Shown in pieces: positions 11,473-23,900 of a stretch of 64,000 nucleotides of DNA; position 1 is the first letter of the stretch; the number at the start of each line of letters is the position of its first letter. The stretch lies in NCBI GenBank assembly GCA_016748015.1, contig JAAOMT010000295.1, positions 6,604 to 70,603 of the forward strand. Direction: 5' to 3'. Source of the DNA: Geosiphon pyriformis. Lineage: Eukaryota > Glomeromycota > Glomeromycetes > Archaeosporales > Geosiphonaceae. Under the pieces are notes generated by a model. That model was not told where the DNA came from. It saw nothing but the letters and a program-made list of their open reading frames with translations, and ran no database searches. A program made the position numbers and the translations under genes.

Positions 11473-12432
11473 ATGAAATTGAAGTTAAACTCAATATTTT
11501 ATTTTCCTTTCGCTGTTTTTATTATTCTGTTTTCTTTATTTCAACATTTCATCCGTGCAACACCAATAACAACCTCGATTGAATCAACTCAATTAGTTCA
11601 ACCTCGCTCTGTTTTAAACCTAAATGAGAATAAGCTGAATTACTTAAACCGTCGTCAGTTTGTTTCAAGTGGATATTACGACGAATTTGGACCATATCAA
11701 CCTTATTTTTATGATCCTTATTATGGTTTTTACGATTATGAGAACTATGAAAGTGCAGAATTCGAGGATTTCTACAATGATCTTCCCTACTATTATCCTT
11801 ATTCATCAAGAATTCATCATCGTCGTCGTCGTCGTCATCATGCTAAACCAACTGCCATAAATAAATCATATAAACATAATAAAAGAGCTCCATCATCTTT
11901 AGTCGGCATGTTATTGAAGAAGCCTGAAGATCTCGTCGATTATGGTGATGACGATGATGATGATGATCTCTTATGGGATGTAGTTGATGAGACCGATGAT
12001 GATCTATTATGGGAGACCGACGAAGATGATCTCTTATGGGATGAGGACGATGACGATGACGAGGAAGATGAGACAGAAATTGAAGAGATCGATATTTCAA
12101 AACGTGATTTGAAGCTCTCTGACAAAGAAAACTCAACACCAACTGCCACACTCAAACGACGTCAATTTTTCAATGATCTTGACTTTGTTGATGATGATTT
12201 GGGATGGATATATTATGATGATTATGATAATTTAATGGATTATTATTATTTATATGAAGAGCCAATCCTCGATGAGTATTATTATTATGAACCAACGTGG
12301 GATGAAGATTATTATTATGATGATATTATTGATGAGCCTGAGTTGGTTTACGAAGACATAGTTCCTGACGTTTTTGAAGAATATTATGTTCCATTCGATG
12401 AAGAGGAGTTTATCTTTGAAGAAGATTACTGA
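11473..12432 (+). CDS. Secreted acidic, Tyr-rich low-complexity protein with dibasic processing sites
   Basis: This is a single-exon gene of 319 aa. Residues 1-30 form a signal peptide with a hydrophobic core (FYFPFAVFIILFSLF). The rest is unusual. A Tyr/Phe/Asp-rich segment (about 67-111) is followed by a His/Arg cluster (115-123), an Asp block (159-198) with three spaced DDLLW units (about 164-168, 176-180, 185-189), and a Tyr/Asp/Glu-rich C-terminus (240-319). Dibasic sites interrupt it: RR 60-61, KR 137-138, KR 210-211 and KRR 228-230. Two are followed by Gln-Phe (NRR/QF and KRR/QF), the usual layout of Kex2-processed fungal secreted proteins. I infer a precursor cut into several very acidic chains. 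Metal binding, a wall/matrix role or an effector role are all possible; none is shown. Nothing here is a recognised domain. The start is supported by the signal peptide immediately after the Met. Confidence 0.75.
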   Translation: MKLKLNSIFYFPFAVFIILFSLFQHFIRATPITTSIESTQLVQPRSVLNLNENKLNYLNRRQFVSSGYYDEFGPYQPYFYDPYYGFYDYENYESAEFEDFYNDLPYYYPYSSRIHHRRRRRHHAKPTAINKSYKHNKRAPSSLVGMLLKKPEDLVDYGDDDDDDDLLWDVVDETDDDLLWETDEDDLLWDEDDDDDEEDETEIEEIDISKRDLKLSDKENSTPTATLKRRQFFNDLDFVDDDLGWIYYDDYDNLMDYYYLYEEPILDEYYYYEPTWDEDYYYDDIIDEPELVYEDIVPDVFEEYYVPFDEEEFIFEEDY

Positions 12433-13394
12433 GCTCTAATTTAAAGGATCTTTTACGTTTTCTAGCCTAAAAACAAATTCTTTTATTTTCTACTTTTGTA
12501 TTTTATTAGACAAAACCGACTCCTAGTGTAATTCTTAAGTGTAACAATATTTTTAAAACTTGACAATATTTGTAAAAATATGTAATTTTGGATTTTAAAA
12601 TTTAAATAATCATTCATAATTTCATGAGGGTTTTTGGTCCAATGATAATTATAGGATGTTAAAATTAAAAATTTTTCCTTTTTTCATCTATTTTTTTAAC
12701 TTGATAGCAACAAACCTAGTATAAAAAACACTCACAACTTAGGTTCAGATATTTTATACAGAACGATATTTGATAATGGGAAGATAATTCATTGTAAACT
12801 TAATTGAATCCAGTGTCGAATGCCAAAGTTGTAATTATATGATCGTGTGAATATTTTATATCAACTGATCTCTGTACTTGTGAGATTCATGTGATTTTCG
12901 GCAAAAACTAGAATAAAAAGCTTTAATACTGAAAGTTGAAACTAAAAATTATGCTTATCGTCGTTCCGTAAGAACTATTTCGGACTTATAACAAGTTGTT
13001 GTTGGTAAATGATTAAAATGTTAGCAGACACTTTTTTACGGAATCAAGTATTTCGAATTTAGTTTCTCATTAAAGTAGCTTTATCAATTTGTTATATTAA
13101 AAATACGTCAGGCTTAAAATAAAAAAAAAATTCAAATTACTACAAACGGGGAAAGTCGGGACTGTTCTGTTCTAAATATGATTGAAAATCTTCCATTGAA
13201 AAAATCCATTGTTGTGTAACTATATTTTTTCCTGTTAATTTATTAGGCCAGAATTATAATTCAGCTATAGTAAATTACCCTATTATACCTATCTAAGGTT
13301 TTTTAAGAACAAAGACTATTAAAAATACATTAATCCTAATTTCTTTATTAATTCTAGTATACTGAGTTTTTCAAATCCAAAACTTATTATTATT
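12433..13394. other. Convergent intergenic region between two 3' ends
   Basis: This lies between the ends of the plus-strand acidic protein gene and the minus-strand GPI-protein gene, so it should contain both 3' untranslated regions. It is AT-rich with no open frame worth calling and no sharp polyadenylation or terminator signal that I would commit to. Confidence 0.45.
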
Positions 13395-14377
13395 TCACAA
13401 AACAAAAAAGAATCCAAAGCTAAAAACGAGCAAGAAAATTACATTGCTCGATCTGACGGCTGCCAATGTTGAAGCATCATTTGTACTTGTACTTGTAGAT
13501 GAACTTGAAGTTTTGGTCTCACTATTTGTATTATCTGTAGAGCTAGAGTTCTCGTCTGTACTACTTGAAGAGTTATCTGAAGGTGAGCTTGATGTGGGCG
13601 TTTCTCCCGGAGTGTAGGTGGTCTGTTGTACAGCGGTTGTCGTTGATGTTGCTATTCCTGATTCTGTTGCTGATCCTGTTCCTGTTCCCGTTGCTGATCC
13701 TGTTCCTGTTCCTGTTCCCGTTGCTGATCCTGTTCCCGTTCCTGTTCCCGTTGCTGATCCTGTTCCTGTTACTGATCCTGTTGCTGTGGGATTGCTATGA
13801 AATGGATTATTATTTTATAAGAACTTTTTCCCATTCAAACTTTCAAAAAATTTTGTCCATATATGAAAAACTTACTTCGCTTGTGAATTAGAATTTGTAG
13901 CAGGGTTTGCACTTGAACCAGTGCCAGGGGATGCCTTACTACCAGTTCCACTAACTCCTACAGATGATTGAGATGCACCAGAAATTGAAGATCCTGCTGA
14001 TGATGCAGCTTGTGCAGCTAATGCAGAACTTTTATCTCTAAAAAAATAAATAATCTTTTTTTTAGCATGTGCTTGAAGGCATATATTAATTTTGGGAAGG
14101 AAGGAAATTTCAAGGTTAAAATGAGACTTACTCTGGAGACCATGTTATAACTACGGTGCTTCCAGTTGGGGATGGAATTACTGTGGTAATGGTTATAAAT
14201 GATTGTCTAATTTTGTTCGAAAAGGTGTTTAGAATAATTGCGTTCATTAAAAGACTTTAAAGTTTATTAATTTTTTAAATTGCTATCTTACCTCTTTTCC
14301 AATTCTACCGCCGAATTAAATTGAGTGATTGCCAATAAGCCAAAGAAGAAGAGGAGTAAATTTTTGAAAGATGTCAT
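13395..14377 (-). CDS. Ser/Thr-rich GPI-anchored cell-wall protein, four exons
   Basis: The exons (minus strand) are 14377-14292, 14206-14132, 14037-13876 and 13794-13395. The introns are bounded by GTAAGA/GTAAGT and AG and all interrupt in phase 2. The spliced product is 240 aa. It begins with a signal peptide (MTSFKNLLLFFFGLLAITQF), followed by a KR-Q site at 28-30. A short FITITTVIPSPTG stretch precedes a long Ser/Thr/Ala/Gly-rich region expected to be heavily O-mannosylated. Exon 4 opens with a degenerate GTGTGSAT repeat. The C-terminus is hydrophobic (NVIFLLVFSFGFFFVL, then TGA), preceded by small residues (NDAS), as in a GPI-attachment signal. Architecture and composition fit a fungal plasma-membrane or wall-linked mannoprotein, acting outside the cell. 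The exon model is strong because phase and frame agree at every junction; the exact family is not recognised. Confidence 0.8.
13655..13792. repeat. Coding minisatellite in exon 4 of the GPI protein
   Basis: Tandem copies of a 6-bp core (CCTGTT/CCCGTT on the plus strand) are interspersed with GCTGAT units. On the coding strand they give Gly-Thr dipeptides broken by Gly-Ser-Ala-Thr. Copy number is likely to vary between strains or alleles. The open plus-strand frame across the same bases (Val-Ala-Asp-Pro-Val repeats) is a by-product of the repeat. Confidence 0.8.
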
Positions 14378-14586
14378 TTCGAAATGTTTTTTTGTTTGTT
14401 TAATATTATTAATGTTTATTTGAAGAATTGACAAAAGATTATTCGATTTTTAATGAAACTGAACTAATTTTATTGCCCAAAGAGTCAAATGAAGTTCGTT
14501 TGGCCTTTTTCATAATTTTTTTGAGCCTCTCTTTATATATGAAAATTTTACTTTTTTTTTTTGCATGGCAAGGCAGTTTTTCCTAA

Positions 14587-14859
14587 TTATAGAGTACAAA
14601 ATATATTTTTTATGTAATATCTGCAATAAAAAAATTCCCAAAATCTAATGATTTTCAAATTATTATTCTTAGTAGTCGATAAATTTGGATTTAAATAAGT
14701 TGGAATTCCCGATGTGACATATTCATGATCAAATTTAGCAAACAAATATCGATAAGCCTGAAATGCTTGGTAACACTTCCTCAAAAAGCTGGATCCGGAT
14801 TGACATCCTCGTACAATATCGTACAATAGTTTTTGGTGAAATCTTTGGTCAGCATACAT
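14587..14859 (-). CDS. Doubtful small frame or exon fragment, 90 codons
   Basis: The first two thirds (MYADQRFHQKLLYDIVRGCQ onward to about residue 65) have a varied, protein-like composition and higher GC than the surroundings. The last 25 residues are AT-rich filler. No signal peptide, domain or splice partner is evident, and an in-frame stop lies just upstream of the Met. It could be a relic exon or chance. I do not recognise it. Confidence 0.2.
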   Translation of the reverse strand: MYADQRFHQKLLYDIVRGCQSGSSFLRKCYQAFQAYRYLFAKFDHEYVTSGIPTYLNPNLSTTKNNNLKIIRFWEFFYCRYYIKNIFCTL

Positions 14860-16192
14860 CGGTTAAAATCTTGATGATGATGATGATGATGATTATGATG
14901 ATGATACCTCCTGGACTTTCCAAGAATAATTTCTACTTTAATGCATTCAACCTTCGATCATCGCGTTTTTAGATTCATTCCAGAAGCTTTCAATTTAAGG
15001 GGATGCTTGATATGTTAGCCGATGTTTTAAGACAAGAGTTTTATTACATCAAAATGATACAAACATTTATTAAATTCCACAAGAATCTTTTATGTAAAAG
15101 TCCAAAGGGGTTTTTTATATATATATTTCAAAAAAAAATTGCATGATTGGAAAAGATTCTCAAAAAAATGTTTTTGAATTCAATGCTGTGTATCTCATTA
15201 GAGATATACAGATTCTTGTTACAGCTTGGAAGCTTGTTAAATGCCAAAGAAGTTTCTAAGGCATGTTAAAGACAATCAAATAGGCAGTCAAGCAAAAAAC
15301 TTTCTTGCGCACATCGCTTGCATGAATATTCGGGCGTGAAATTTGCATGTAAATAGTTTTTCCGAAAAGCTTGGCATAGGGAAAGAAATATCTCGGTGAT
15401 TGAACTCTGATTGATTCAAGTCTTAAATCAATTAATTCTTCTTATTTTCAATTAGAATTTCATTTTTTTTTTTTTTTTTAAAAAAAAATTAATTTTAATT
15501 TTTATATTTACATTAAAAATGCCCATTTTTGGCTTCTTTACTAAATTTTTTGATGCACGCCGGCCGATTATTTATCTCTCAAAATGGTTTACTGAGATAC
15601 TAAAAATTTTAGAGTTAGCAATCTCTTTTCTATTTTAAATAAGAGACTATTGAATTTTTTTAAAAACAAAATATTTGTAGCAAAAAAAATACAAGTTTTG
15701 GATTTCATTTATTGTTGTGTAGAACAAAATTAATTACACCTGGGTTGAAAAATAAATATTTTCCGAAATTTTTTTAAATATTTGGACTATTTAGGAAAAA
15801 TTGAATCATGTTTCACAGATTGAAGTATATTTTAACTGTCATTCGAAACTTTATCAACAATTCGGAAAGACAATACGTTTCAAGCCGAACCAATTTGTCA
15901 CAGAGACTTCTTTTTGTACTAGATAGTTATGTAAATGTTCAATAAAGTTTAGGAATATAAAATATAAAGTTAAACTTAAATTTTCTTATTAACTTAAATA
16001 TTCTTTTTAAAAATCGGATCATCTAAATTGTGTAAAAAGAACCCATATGAGTGAAATCGGGTCATCTAAAGTTATTATAAAGAAACAGGACCGAGATGAG
16101 TGAAACACAAATAACGAAATGTTTGTAAAATTGCCAAAACTTGAAAGGGCGTCTATTTTTTCCATATGGAATATTCTCATGAAATAAATTTA

Positions 16193-16253
16193 ACCCTTCC
16201 CTCCCATCCCCCTCCTATCCCTTCCTATCCCCTCCTTTCCTCTTCTCCCCTCA
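16193..16253. repeat. Pyrimidine-rich low-complexity tract
   Basis: About 60 bp is almost purely C/T on the plus strand, with repeated CCCTCC, CCTATCC and CTTCC words, standing out in AT-rich DNA. It may be a former microsatellite or a promoter-type polypyrimidine tract. No adjacent gene was found. Confidence 0.45.
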
Positions 16254-17827
16254 TTGGCTTTAAGTATGATAATCGTGTCGTGATCTGAACACAATTATCA
16301 GCGAAAAGGGAAGCTATCTTTACCCGTGAGAGTTTTAATCATGGTCAGCGTAGTTACCATAAATAGAATTCTTTGTTCAAGATTTATGACGATTTTTTCT
16401 GCAGAATAATATATCATGCATACATTTCAGGATTCGATGCATAGACTTTACTTGTGGCCTGAAAATCAAAAATTTTGAAATTTTTTTCTTATTTGATTAA
16501 AAATTTCAAAAGTTTTCCTATGATATCATGTGAATATTAACCACTTCAAAACATAAATTAAACAATCCAAAAATTATTTTAGCAAAATATTTGGCTTCTC
16601 AAATTGTAAACTGAATTTTTCATTAATTTAAATTATATAGGTATTAATTTAATATCAACTTAAAATTTTTTAATCTAAACTTTTGATTAAAATGTCAATC
16701 TATTTTTTTTTTTCCCAAGTTTCGAGTACCGGGTGTTTGTAGTTATACCAGTCTCTTTTATAATTTATTTTTGGAATAGAAAGAAAGTAGTTTTTGGTAC
16801 CATCAAATCGAACCTGTTCGGATTTTCAACTTGAAAGAAAATCATAAAGTCAATCCCAATTTTACTCATTCACATACCAAACAAATTATTTGATATGTCA
16901 ATTTTTGCAATGGAAAATTTCGTTCACAAACATCATAATTCTCTTTATGCCCAAATTCTTAAATAACTTGGAACTAAAAAAAAAAATCTCTCTCAAGTTT
17001 AAAAGTTTCAGGTTCGATAATGTGAATAATATCTATCAGCAGTAAATGTTACGGATGTTTAAAAAAAAACAAACAGTGTTTCGAGAATATTTAATATAGA
17101 GAAATTTGATCTTTATCATCTAAACTTTTAATCGCAGACTCTAGAACACCAAAGAAGTGTAAGAGGGAGAAATTAGGTTTACGTTTCGGATTGGAAATAT
17201 TGATGTCTATCAGTTAGGAGATTGCAGAATTACGTTGGTCCACAAATAATTAAATAATTATTTAATTATATATTTTTTCTAATCTCATTTATCCTCTTGT
17301 ATATCCATTCTTTGGTTTTATTGATCATTATTTTTCCAGATATAATATCAATCAGTTAAATTTAAAATCAATTTTAATACCATTATAAATTTTTTCACAA
17401 AATTACTTTATTTGCAAAATATTTGTCATAATATTCCTATTTGATTTAAATTTAAAGATTACAATAATAAATCAAAAAGTAACAAATTATTTTTGATTGT
17501 CATTAAAAATTTTTATTTACTTTTATTTCTTGTTATTTTATGTAAATGAGCCAAAAAAGCTCTCTTTTAAAAAATTTTATTAATATATTTTATTTATTCA
17601 TTCATTAATTTTACAAAAATTTTTAATATTATTAATTATTAAATATATACTCAATTTTAAATATTGTTTTTATAAATCAAAATAAAAAGCTAACAATATA
17701 AATTATCTAAAAAATAAATAATATATATTTTTTAATTTACTTGATTTAATTAACCTTAAAATCACTATTTTTTTTTATAACTTTTACTATCAAGGAATTT
17801 TATGTTAAGAAATAATATTAACAAATT

Positions 17828-17925
17828 GTGGTTTTATTATTTATTATATACATAAAATTAAAAATTTTTACAATAAATACTGTTTATTTTTTTTCTATAT
17901 ATGACCAGCCATCTAAATACAAATT
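17828..17925 (-). mobile_element. Probable LINE 3'-end fragment, mutated copy
   Basis: On the minus strand this reads GATGGCTGGTCATATATAGA, then a short spacer, then a tail of TAAATAATAAAA type. The same order occurs in the 3' untranslated end of the LINE at about 31956-32070 (ATGGCTGGTCATATGTAGAA, then a TAA-repeat tail) and at about 36.9 kb. I infer a truncated or decayed LINE-family insertion in reverse orientation. The extent upstream of the motif cannot be judged by eye. Confidence 0.45.
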
Positions 17926-20900
17926 TTACACAAAAAATTTTAATATTATTTTTTAATAATTAATTTTAAACTAAGAAATTTAAATAAAAACTCAAATACA
18001 GCCATAAATACCAAAATAAAAATCACTCACTCAAAAAACTTTTAATTATTAATATTTTCAAAAAAATGTTTTAGTTTCTATTTTATTAGCTTAATTTTTA
18101 ATATTAAATGACTTAATAGATTAATTAATAAAAATTGTATGTAAAAACATAACTTGTTTTAGTTTCAAAACTGGCAAAAATCAACTAGAATTTAATATAT
18201 TAAATAACTTAATTATATACTAATTAAAACTAGTTTTGGCAAATATGTTGTTACTGTTATTATACAAATAAAAAAAAAAGATTATTGTTTATAGCCAAAT
18301 TTTAATTAAATATTAAAATTAATGTAGTTGTAAATGGATTAGTAAAAACACCAATAAAATTAAAAAAAACCTAATATATCATTTTTTACAAAAGAAAAAA
18401 CCAGCTTTAAATCAAAAAAGTGCTTTTAAAAACATCAAGAAAATATTTTTTAATTATATGTACAATAAAAAGAGAATTGATAACAAAAAATAATAGTTTA
18501 GCTACTAATTTGTTGTTAAAAATCTTAAAACTCTTTGGTTTAATTATGATCTTAAAAAAAGAGAGAAAAAAAACTTCAAAATTACAATTATTAAATTTTT
18601 CAAAAAAACTGAAAAGTAGAAAAATAATTTATTATTGTAAATAAAAAATATTACAACTGCTATAATTTTATGTCTTAAAAATATATTTAAGATTCAAAAA
18701 CAAATTTAAATTATTTTTTTATCATTTTTTACTGAATTAAAAAAACAAGTTTTTTATTTTTTTAATAAATACCAATTCAAAAAAAAAAAAGTTAAAAGTA
18801 TAATTAATTAAATTATAATAATAGTAAAATGAAATTATAAATATAAAAAATTAGTTATAATTAATTGTAACTATAATTTAAAGTTGTAATAATGTAAATA
18901 ATTAGGTCAATAATTTGATTAAAAGTCAAATCAAGAATTAAATCGACAATTAAATTAAAAATCAAGTTAATAATTAATTCTAAAATTAGAATAAATAAAT
19001 AATATCAATAATTAATGCACAATTAATATAATTAAAATAATTAAATTATGGAAAAAAAATTATTTTATGCTGAATATTCAACTGTAATAATATATTAATT
19101 GTATTATCTTTTTTATCAAACTTTAATTAATGATTTTTAAATCAAAATACAAAATAATTTTTATTAATTTGAAATTAATTGTGTCTTAATTATAAAATTT
19201 TTTACAAAAAGAAATTTAATAAAAGTACGCGATCCATATCTAATGTACGATAGCTGAATTGTGCGAGAATAGTCGTTGGTTGAATTACACTTTTAGAACA
19301 TGAAGGTTGTTTGATGTTGAGCACAGAAAAAATAAAATTAAAGTAATTCAACAACTAAATTGAATACATTAGAAATTATAAACCAGTTAAAATTAATTCA
19401 ATTATTTTTTTATTTTATTGTAATTCTAAAATAATTACATATTAGTCATTCTATTTTTAATATTAATTTTTAATCTAATTATAGATTTAATTATAAATCT
19501 AATATTCAACTAAATTAATAACTCAATTATTGGCTTGATTTTATTTTATCTTAAATAATAATAATTTTTAATTGTATTGTCAATATTAATTTAAAAAGTA
19601 ATAAATTATTTTTGTAATTTATTTGTAAATAAAAAATTTTGTAATAATAATATTTATTATTAAATTTAAAAGTGCCAATTATAATAATTGTGTTAATTTT
19701 GGTTTTATTTAAAAAACTAAAAATTAATATCTGAAAACTAATTTTTTATTCAAATAATTTATACATTCAATTTGTTTTTTATTGTTAAGCTATTTTGATC
19801 TTTTTTAAAATTTATTTTTGTTATTAAAATAAAATTAAAATATTTTCAAGCCAATAAAAATAATTAATTAAAAGTTAATTAATAATATTTAATGTTTTTT
19901 ATTAATAAATTTAATAATATATTTTTCAAATATTATCATTTAATAACAATATAAATTTTAGTAGTTGGGCTATATAGTGTGCAATAATAATAATAAACTT
20001 TATTTATAAATATAAAAAATATTTTTTCATTCAAATAATAGTTTTACTTCTAATATGTAATATTTTTTATTATTTATTTTTAGGTTTTAGTTGGATTATA
20101 CTTAATTAATACATTAAGTAAATTAATAGTTTTAAGCTTTTATAATAAATATAATAAATTTTAATTACAATAACAAAAAAAAACTCTATTTTTATAATTA
20201 TATTCAAAATAAAAACTAAAAAAAAAGCAAACATTATTTTTAAAACAAAAATATTGATCTTTGCTAAAAACCCTTTTTTTTGTCTCTAAATTCTTAAAAC
20301 TTGGTTTATTATTATTATTACTATTATTAAAAATTGCAAAATTTATAATAATATTATTTTGGTATTTTTTCTAAAAAAGCAGATTTTTTATTTCAAATTT
20401 TAAAACCAAATTTTTAGACATAATTATATATAATACAATATTTATATATTTTAATTATAAACTATAAAATACTTAATACTTTTATAAACATACTAAAAAC
20501 ATCTTGTCAAAATCTAAAACAGTCTAAAAAAATTAAATTTCTTTATCAAAAATATTTTTGCAATCTAAGTTTTTTTAATTTATATTAAATACAAAAAACA
20601 CTAAAATACTTTAAATTATATAATAAAAATAAACAAATTTTGTAAAAAGTCTTTATACAATAAGTTTATATTTTATATTAAGCATATTTAAATTTTTTTA
20701 ATAATCAATCTTATAACTAAAAAGCTTGTATAAGCTTTTTATTTCCAAAAAAATTACTAAAAAAACCGAATTTTGAAGCTTAGTTTTTTGTAATAGTAAA
20801 AAGATTTTAATCTTAAATTAATTTACAAATACAATCTCATATTTTTTAATTAAAATAATAAACAAATTATTTTATTATTTATTTAGAATACTTAAAACAA

Positions 20901-23900
20901 AAACACTATTTAAAAGTTAAAATGTATTAATGTTAATATTAATTAATAAAATTCTATATTTTAACAAAAAATTCATAATATTAAACAAATAATAATTACT
21001 TAATTTTAAGTTAAACTTAATAAAAAACATCAAAAATATTAAAGTTTTTATTTTAATATTTGTAAATTAATTATTTTGTGCTTAAATAATCTTTTTGAAA
21101 TGTTTTTAATATTACAAAAACAAACCAAAAAAGCAAACTTATTTTTAATTATACTTGTAAAAATAATTTTAACTTATACAATAAAAAATAATAAAAAATT
21201 TTAAATTCTTTCTAATTATTATATCTTATTTAATATACATATTTTTAAAAACAAAATTTATTTAAATATAATTACTAATAATTGAATATAAAACTACAAA
21301 AACCAAATAGCTAAATTGTTTATTATTAAAAGTTTTTTTAAATTGGTCTTATTAAACAAAAAATACCAAAATAATAACAAAAATAACAACACTTAATATA
21401 CTTAAACTGCAGATTTTAATTCTAGTTAATTAAAATAATTACTATTTTGTTATTATTAATAAAAATATTATTTAAATTAAAGAATTGGCTTGCTATATTT
21501 AAAATATTTTAAGTAATTACATAACTTTTTTTAATTTAAATAGTATTATTTATAAATACAATTATAGTTAAAAAAATATTATACAAAAAACATTATTAGT
21601 TCTAATAATTACTTTAAAATTTATTCTATAATTTAAACCAATTTAACTTTATTTAACTTTTTAAAAAAGAGGATTATAATTTTTTTTCAAAAAAAAATTT
21701 TATTTTAATCGGAATTATTAAACACTAAGTACTTTGTTGCTAAGCTAAAATTTATATACTTCTGTTGATTTTACTTTTATAAATATGTTTAAAACTAAAT
21801 AAACTTTTTTTAAGTTACTAAATTGTATGATTTATTTATATATTAAAGAATTAATCAAATTTCTTTGATTTTTCGATTTTTTTTTAATTATTAAACTTGC
21901 AATAAAATAGGCATCTAAGTTATAGTATTTTCAAAAACAAAAAAATTGTTTTTTTAAAACATTTTATCTAAATTATATGTTATTAAAATACAATCTAAAA
22001 GCAACTTAAAAGAAATCTTTTTGGTTGATTTAATCAAAGTAATAAGTTTTCTGTTGGTTAAAATTTCTATTTACTTATATGAATTAAAAATTATTAAAAC
22101 CAATTCTTGTGTTAAAAATCTAATATCTTTTTTATAATAATGCATTTATTTAAAAGAACTAAAACTTAATCTAATACAAAACAATAATAGAACTTCAATA
22201 ATTCATTTGGAATTTTAGACAAACCAAAGTTTTGTTATTCGAAAAATATTTAATTACATCAAAAAATATTCTATTTATAATTTTAAAAAATACATTAATA
22301 TTTAGATAATATAGGAGATTATACTACTTTTTATAATTAGCTAAATTATTATTTAACTTATATAATTTTGTTTACTAAAAATCTAATATTATTAGATATC
22401 AACTTAATATAATTATTTATTATTAAATGATTTAAAATTATCTTTCTAAAAGAATACTTCAAATTAATTTTTATAATATATTCTTTGTTAATCATAAATA
22501 CTTTTATGTATTTAATAATAACAGCTTAAATTCTGAAATTTTTAACAAAATTAGCTTCATATATTTTAGCAATTTTTTGTAATCTATTAACTTTTATTAA
22601 AGAAATACATACTTTTTTAATATTTATTATTTTTTTATTAAGAAATAACTTATTAGAATTCAAAAAGTTCCAAATTTTTGGCAGTTTTTTAAAATAAGCA
22701 GAGTTTTTTTTCTTAAAGATCTGAGAATTTTAAATACTAAAAAATTTAAAAAAATATTTGTTAATATATATTATTAAAATTATAAAAATAATTTGTTTAA
22801 AAAATCTTTTTGCAATTTCGGTTAAGACATTTTATTTTTAAATTTATATATTATTTAAATTATCCAAAAATTTGGCTGTTTTAAAAAAAATTAAACATAT
22901 TTAACACAAAACTTATTCTTATCAATTTTATTAATTTTGTATTTTTCATTAATTTATTATTTTATTTTTATGCACTAATTTTAATTGATTTGTTTATGTT
23001 TTTTGTTTATTTAAAATTTTAAAAAATCTTTTAAATTTATATTAAAAATGTTTTAATTTTATATATAGTTTTTTAAAACCATATTTAAAATATTTTTATT
23101 AATTAAAACATAGTCTATTACTTTAAAAAATTTCCAAAATTATTTCAAGTTAATAAAATAATATTAAAGCTATATTTGAATTTTTTATGATTAGTATTAC
23201 ATGTTTTAAATGTTTTAAATAATATAACTTTATAAAATATTCAGATCAAGTTTTTTGTTAAAAAAACTAATTAAATAGCTTATTTTTTATAATATTAAGA
23301 AAAGATAAAAATATTTTTGTACTTTTTTTTTGTGTATTTTTAAAAAAAATTGAATTTAAATTTGTGAAATCTTTTTTTTAAATATCAATTTGTTAATAAT
23401 AGAAAAAAAAATTTTAAAAAAAAGTTGTTGTTTATTCAAAAATTTTTATAAAATTAATAATTTTGGAAAAGTTTCTTCTCTTTGAAAATTTTAAAAAATT
23501 ATTTAATTTATATTTACATTTAAATTAAGCTTAAACAAAACTAAAAAATTGATTATAAAACATAATATTATATTAAATACTAATTTAAAACTTGTAAATA
23601 TATATATACAAATTAAGAAACAATTGTTAAGATATCTTTATTAATGTTTTTATAATAGTTGTAAAATTTACTTTTTTTGAGTTTAATAAAATAATGTTAA
23701 TTAAAATACAGTTTATTGGTTTATGGTTAAAAAATATAACAAATTGGCTAATTTTAAAATTTTTAAGTTAGTAATTTTTAAATAGTTTGTTATTAAAAAA
23801 AATATTTTATTAATAAATATAATTATACACAATTTTTTTTGGTATTATATAATTTAAATATAACATAGTTTTTTTAAATTTAAAAAAGTTTTAAAAAATA

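Larger units (their letters stand above)
14378..17829. other. Intergenic stretch with one doubtful small frame
   Basis: This is AT-rich sequence downstream of the GPI-protein promoter. Apart from the doubtful 90-codon frame at 14587-14859 and a GAT microsatellite at about 14873-14904, it holds a conspicuous plus-strand pyrimidine tract (CCC/TCC-rich) at about 16193-16253. I see no gene. Confidence 0.5.

Noticed and set aside
11843-12155. Minus-strand Ser/His-rich frames
   Set aside because: They are antisense shadows of the Asp-rich block in the secreted acidic protein (GAT/GAC codons read backwards).
13618-13800. Plus-strand frame of Val-Ala-Asp-Pro-Val repeats
   Set aside because: It is the antisense of the minisatellite in exon 4 of the GPI-protein gene, whose four exons splice in frame.
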